From the NCBI GenBank assembly GCA_002493945.1, contig DLAL01000055.1:1-15874 (forward strand): a stretch of DNA of 15,874 bases, in the 5' to 3' direction. A program made the position numbers and the translations under genes. The DNA comes from Porphyromonadaceae bacterium UBA7048 (GTDB lineage Bacteria; Bacteroidota; Bacteroidia; Bacteroidales; Muribaculaceae). Positions 14,421-15,874 of the stretch are shown one piece after another (positions within the stretch are counted from its first letter, which is position 1; every line of letters starts with the position of its first letter). Under the pieces are notes generated by a model. It saw only the letters and a list, made by a program, of their open reading frames with translations. It was not told the DNA's origin and did not search any database.

Positions 14421-14975
14421 ATGAAGAAAAGCAACGTATACACACGCACGGGCGACACCGGCACCACCAGCCTCGTCGGCGGCACGCGCGCAGCCAAGGA
14501 CGACGTGCGCCTCGAAGCGTACGGCACCGTCGACGAAGCCAACTCATGGCTCGGCCTCCTCAACGCATCCTTAGCCATCCCGGCCGAAGCCCACGCCACA
14601 CTCCGGAGCGCCATGAACCGTCTCTTCGACATAGGCTCCGCACTGGCCACAGAGCCCGAATCGTCATGGCAGCCCGCGCCCTTCCCTGACCGGGCCATAG
14701 CAGCCCTCGAGGCAGACATCGACGCACTCGACTCTGCCCTGCCCCGTCACAACCGCTTCATCCTCCCTACGGGCCACCCCGACGCCGCACGCGCCAACAT
14801 AGCGCGCACCGTCGTGCGCCGCGCAGAGCGCCGCATCATAGCACTGTCGCGCACCTCCACGGTCGACCCGGCCATCATACGCTACATCAACCGTCTGAGC
14901 GATTATCTCTTCATTTTAAGCCGCGCCATCAACATTTACAACCAGCACGACGAAATATTCTGGGAGAAATATTGA
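14421..14975 (+). CDS. pduO: PduO-type cob(I)yrinic acid a,c-diamide / cob(I)alamin adenosyltransferase
   Basis: The enzyme transfers the adenosyl group of ATP to reduced corrinoid to make adenosylcobalamin. The 184-residue protein matches the PduO-type family. The N-terminal ATP loop is YTRTGDTGTTSLVGG (7-21), followed by AYGTVDEANSWLG (33-45). The trimer-interface helix is ARANIARTVVRRAERR (123-138), with Arg residues used in ATP binding, and the cobalamin-site helix is YINRLSDYLFILSR (155-168). It sits alone between a terminator and the next gene's promoter, without cobalamin synthesis or transport genes and without a riboswitch, so it probably serves corrinoid salvaged from elsewhere; this is inference. 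The family also carries other symbols such as mmaB; the enzyme type is sure, the symbol less so. Confidence 0.94.
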   Translation: MKKSNVYTRTGDTGTTSLVGGTRAAKDDVRLEAYGTVDEANSWLGLLNASLAIPAEAHATLRSAMNRLFDIGSALATEPESSWQPAPFPDRAIAALEADIDALDSALPRHNRFILPTGHPDAARANIARTVVRRAERRIIALSRTSTVDPAIIRYINRLSDYLFILSRAINIYNQHDEIFWEKY

Positions 14976-15001
14976 ATAATAATAGAAAATTGCTATCTTT
15001 G
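14971..15001 (+). promoter_or_regulatory. Bacteroidetes promoter for the DUF2795 gene
   Basis: ATTG (14971-14974) is followed by 19 bases and then TATCTTTG (14994-15001), an exact -7 element with a near-perfect -33. The -33 element overlaps the stop codon of the adenosyltransferase, so the promoter is squeezed into the end of the previous gene. Confidence 0.8.
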
Positions 15002-15025
15002 CGCACTTTTAAAATAACAAAGACT

Positions 15026-15247
15026 ATGTACTGGACACTTGAACTTGCATCGAAGCTCGAAGACGCACCCTGGCCCGCAACCAAAGACGAGCTCATCGAC
15101 TACGCAATGCGCAGCGGTGCGCCCCTCGAAGTAATCGAAAACCTTCAGGAAATCGAAGACGAAGGCGACACATACGAATCAATCGAAGACATCTGGCCCG
15201 ACTATCCCTCCAAAGAAGACTTCCTCTTCAATGAGGAGGAGTATTGA
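15026..15247 (+). CDS. Small acidic DUF2795 domain protein
   Basis: The 73-residue cytosolic protein starts MYWTLELASKLEDAPWPA and continues TKDELIDYAMRSGAPLEVIE, a DUF2795-type helical segment. The C-terminal half is very acidic (EIEDEGDTYESIEDIWPDYP, ending FNEEEY). It has no signal peptide, membrane segment or catalytic motif. Near-identical proteins are, to my knowledge, widely kept in Bacteroidales, and their function is not established. I chose the ATG at 15026, 24 bases after a strong promoter; an upstream in-frame TTG (14972) lies in the -33 element. A dedicated promoter and a strong terminator make it a single-gene unit, suggesting separate and possibly high expression. Confidence 0.9.
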   Translation: MYWTLELASKLEDAPWPATKDELIDYAMRSGAPLEVIENLQEIEDEGDTYESIEDIWPDYPSKEDFLFNEEEY

Positions 15248-15289
15248 TATAAAATCCGCCCGATTTTAAGACATAAATAACTAATATAC

Positions 15290-15333
15290 AAGCGATTGAT
15301 AAGAGAAAAAAATAAACTTGTCAATCGCTTTTT
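15290..15333 (+). terminator. Intrinsic terminator after the DUF2795 gene
   Basis: AAGCGATTGATAAG (15290-15303) pairs with CTTGTCAATCGCTT (15317-15330) over 14 positions with one T-G wobble. The loop is A-rich (13 bases), and a T-run (15329-15333) follows. It lies 43 bases after the stop codon. Confidence 0.88.
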
Positions 15334-15537
15334 GTATTGTTTTACTTCAAAATTAGGTTATTGAGAATCAGAAAGTTACAAATGTAATTTAGAATAAACT
15401 TGGCTAAAATCCGCTCACTCTTCCGATATTTATGAGTATCCGTATTTTGAGATGTGCGACGTATCTGTTTCCGGCGATTTCGATGACGTAAGAGGAAGAC
15501 TATAAATACGATTTCTTTATCTGATAGTCCAACTTTT
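15334..15537. other. AT-rich non-coding stretch
   Basis: I see no open frame with coding character, no tRNA and no promoter match here. A small TTACA/TGTAA inverted pair at 15376-15387 is too short to interpret. It separates the DUF2795 unit from the candidate repeat element. Confidence 0.5.
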
Positions 15538-15874
15538 ACGAAATTTTATTACCTTTGCGATTGCAGACCGCACTGACCGCTGTAGGCAGAGGCGAGGCTT
15601 GACTGAGCCACCCCCCGGTTGAGGGGACGAGGGCGGGAAGCAGACATAATGAAAAGCGTTTATCCGCGCTAATTCTTGGCTCTCTGAAATTCTCGCAAAA
15701 TTTCGTATTACAGTCAAGGATTGAGCAACGATGGATGCCCGTGGATATGTAATTATCTTGCATTCGGCACGATATTCCGCGAGGAATATGGTCGAACGCA
15801 TCGATTGCATATACAAGCGTAGGGCTTCTTCGTTGCCGTCCAACTGTAATAGGGGCGCATAGTAATAAACCTGT
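15517..15874 (-). CDS. Open frame entering from the right edge, possible partial gene of unknown function
   Basis: On the minus strand a frame is open from the right edge (15873) to a stop at 15517-15519, starting QVYYYAPLLQLDGNEEALRL and continuing MQSMRSTIFLAEYRAECK. The first 50 or so residues look protein-like; I do not recognise a family. From about 15706 leftward it runs through the candidate 169-bp repeat, where the translation (PPSSPQPGGGSVKPRL) looks non-coding. So a real protein, if there is one, probably ended originally near this junction or was disrupted by the element. The first available start inside the window is only a TTG at 15843. Confidence that it is a real gene is low. 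Confidence 0.3.
   Translation of the reverse strand, partial: QVYYYAPLLQLDGNEEALRLYMQSMRSTIFLAEYRAECKIITYPRASIVAQSLTVIRNFARISESQELARINAFHYVCFPPSSPQPGGGSVKPRLCLQRSVRSAIAKVIKFRKSWTIR
15538..15706. repeat. Candidate 169-bp element with 10-bp terminal inverted repeats
   Basis: ACGAAATTTT at 15538-15547 and AAAATTTCGT at 15697-15706 are perfect 10-bp inverted ends. The interior differs from the flanks: a GC-rich core (about 15560-15640) with several short hairpins, for example GGCT/AGCC around 15597-15610 and CCCC/GGGG around 15611-15626. It also contains a TACCTTTG -7 element at its left end pointing inward. No transposase is encoded. This fits a MITE-like or other non-autonomous repeat, or a small non-coding RNA gene; copy number elsewhere in the genome is needed to tell. 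Confidence 0.4.
15550..15557 (+). promoter_or_regulatory. Isolated Bacteroidetes -7 element inside the repeat-like region
   Basis: TACCTTTG matches TAnnTTTG exactly, but there is no -33 match and no downstream gene. The only nearby start gives a 7-codon frame (15648-15671, MKSVYPR). It may drive a small RNA or be fortuitous. Confidence 0.35.

Noticed and set aside
14413..14423. Three-codon mini frame (ATG ACA ACA TGA) just before the adenosyltransferase
   Set aside because: It overlaps the real start by chance, with no sign of an attenuator.
1..15874. CRISPR array, tRNA or rRNA genes, phage genes
   Set aside because: I saw no evenly spaced multi-copy repeats, no cloverleaf-like sequence and no phage structural or integrase motifs.

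Overview
The window looks like a chromosomal segment of a high-GC gut-type Bacteroidota, order Bacteroidales; a Muribaculaceae-like genome is my best guess, but this is inferred without any database search. The evidence is the Bacteroidetes -7 promoter element TAnnTTTG ahead of most transcription units, a TonB-dependent receptor with a carboxypeptidase-regulatory-like N-terminus paired with a lipoprotein, a DUF4369 lipoprotein, a PduO-type corrinoid adenosyltransferase and a small acidic DUF2795 protein. Coding DNA is visibly GC-rich, while the intergenic DNA is AT-rich.

Layout. Bases 1-420 carry the remains of a REP-associated (Y1/HUH) transposase and a short repeat cluster. Bases 410-3901 (minus) form a likely operon: outer-membrane phospholipase A (pldA), a DUF4369 lipoprotein with a cysteine-less thioredoxin-like domain, and a ComM/YifB AAA ATPase. 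Bases 3902-4033 are a divergent promoter region with a strong inverted repeat. Bases 4034-6176 (plus) are a NapH-like polyferredoxin membrane protein, thymidylate synthase and dihydrofolate reductase; the last two form the dTMP/folate cycle. A 17-bp perfect hairpin separates this operon from the convergent ybeY-mnmG-apt group (9196 down to 6263, minus), which covers rRNA maturation, tRNA wobble modification and adenine salvage. A 16-bp palindrome matching the ParB-binding parS consensus lies between mnmG and apt.

Bases 9227-9558 are a regulatory intergenic region with two inverted repeats. It leads into a two-gene outer-membrane uptake unit (9559-14295): a TonB-dependent receptor and a large choice-of-anchor-J lipoprotein of unknown ligand, closed by a clear terminator. 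Next come a corrinoid adenosyltransferase (14421-14975) and a separately promoted DUF2795 protein (15026-15247) with its own terminator. The last 540 bases contain no confident gene. They hold a candidate 169-bp element bounded by 10-bp terminal inverted repeats, and the tail of an open frame entering from the right edge on the minus strand.

Most of the window is core housekeeping. The parts most worth pursuing are the receptor/lipoprotein pair, the parS-like site next to mnmG, the operator-like palindrome in the divergent region, and the two small repeat structures at the window ends.
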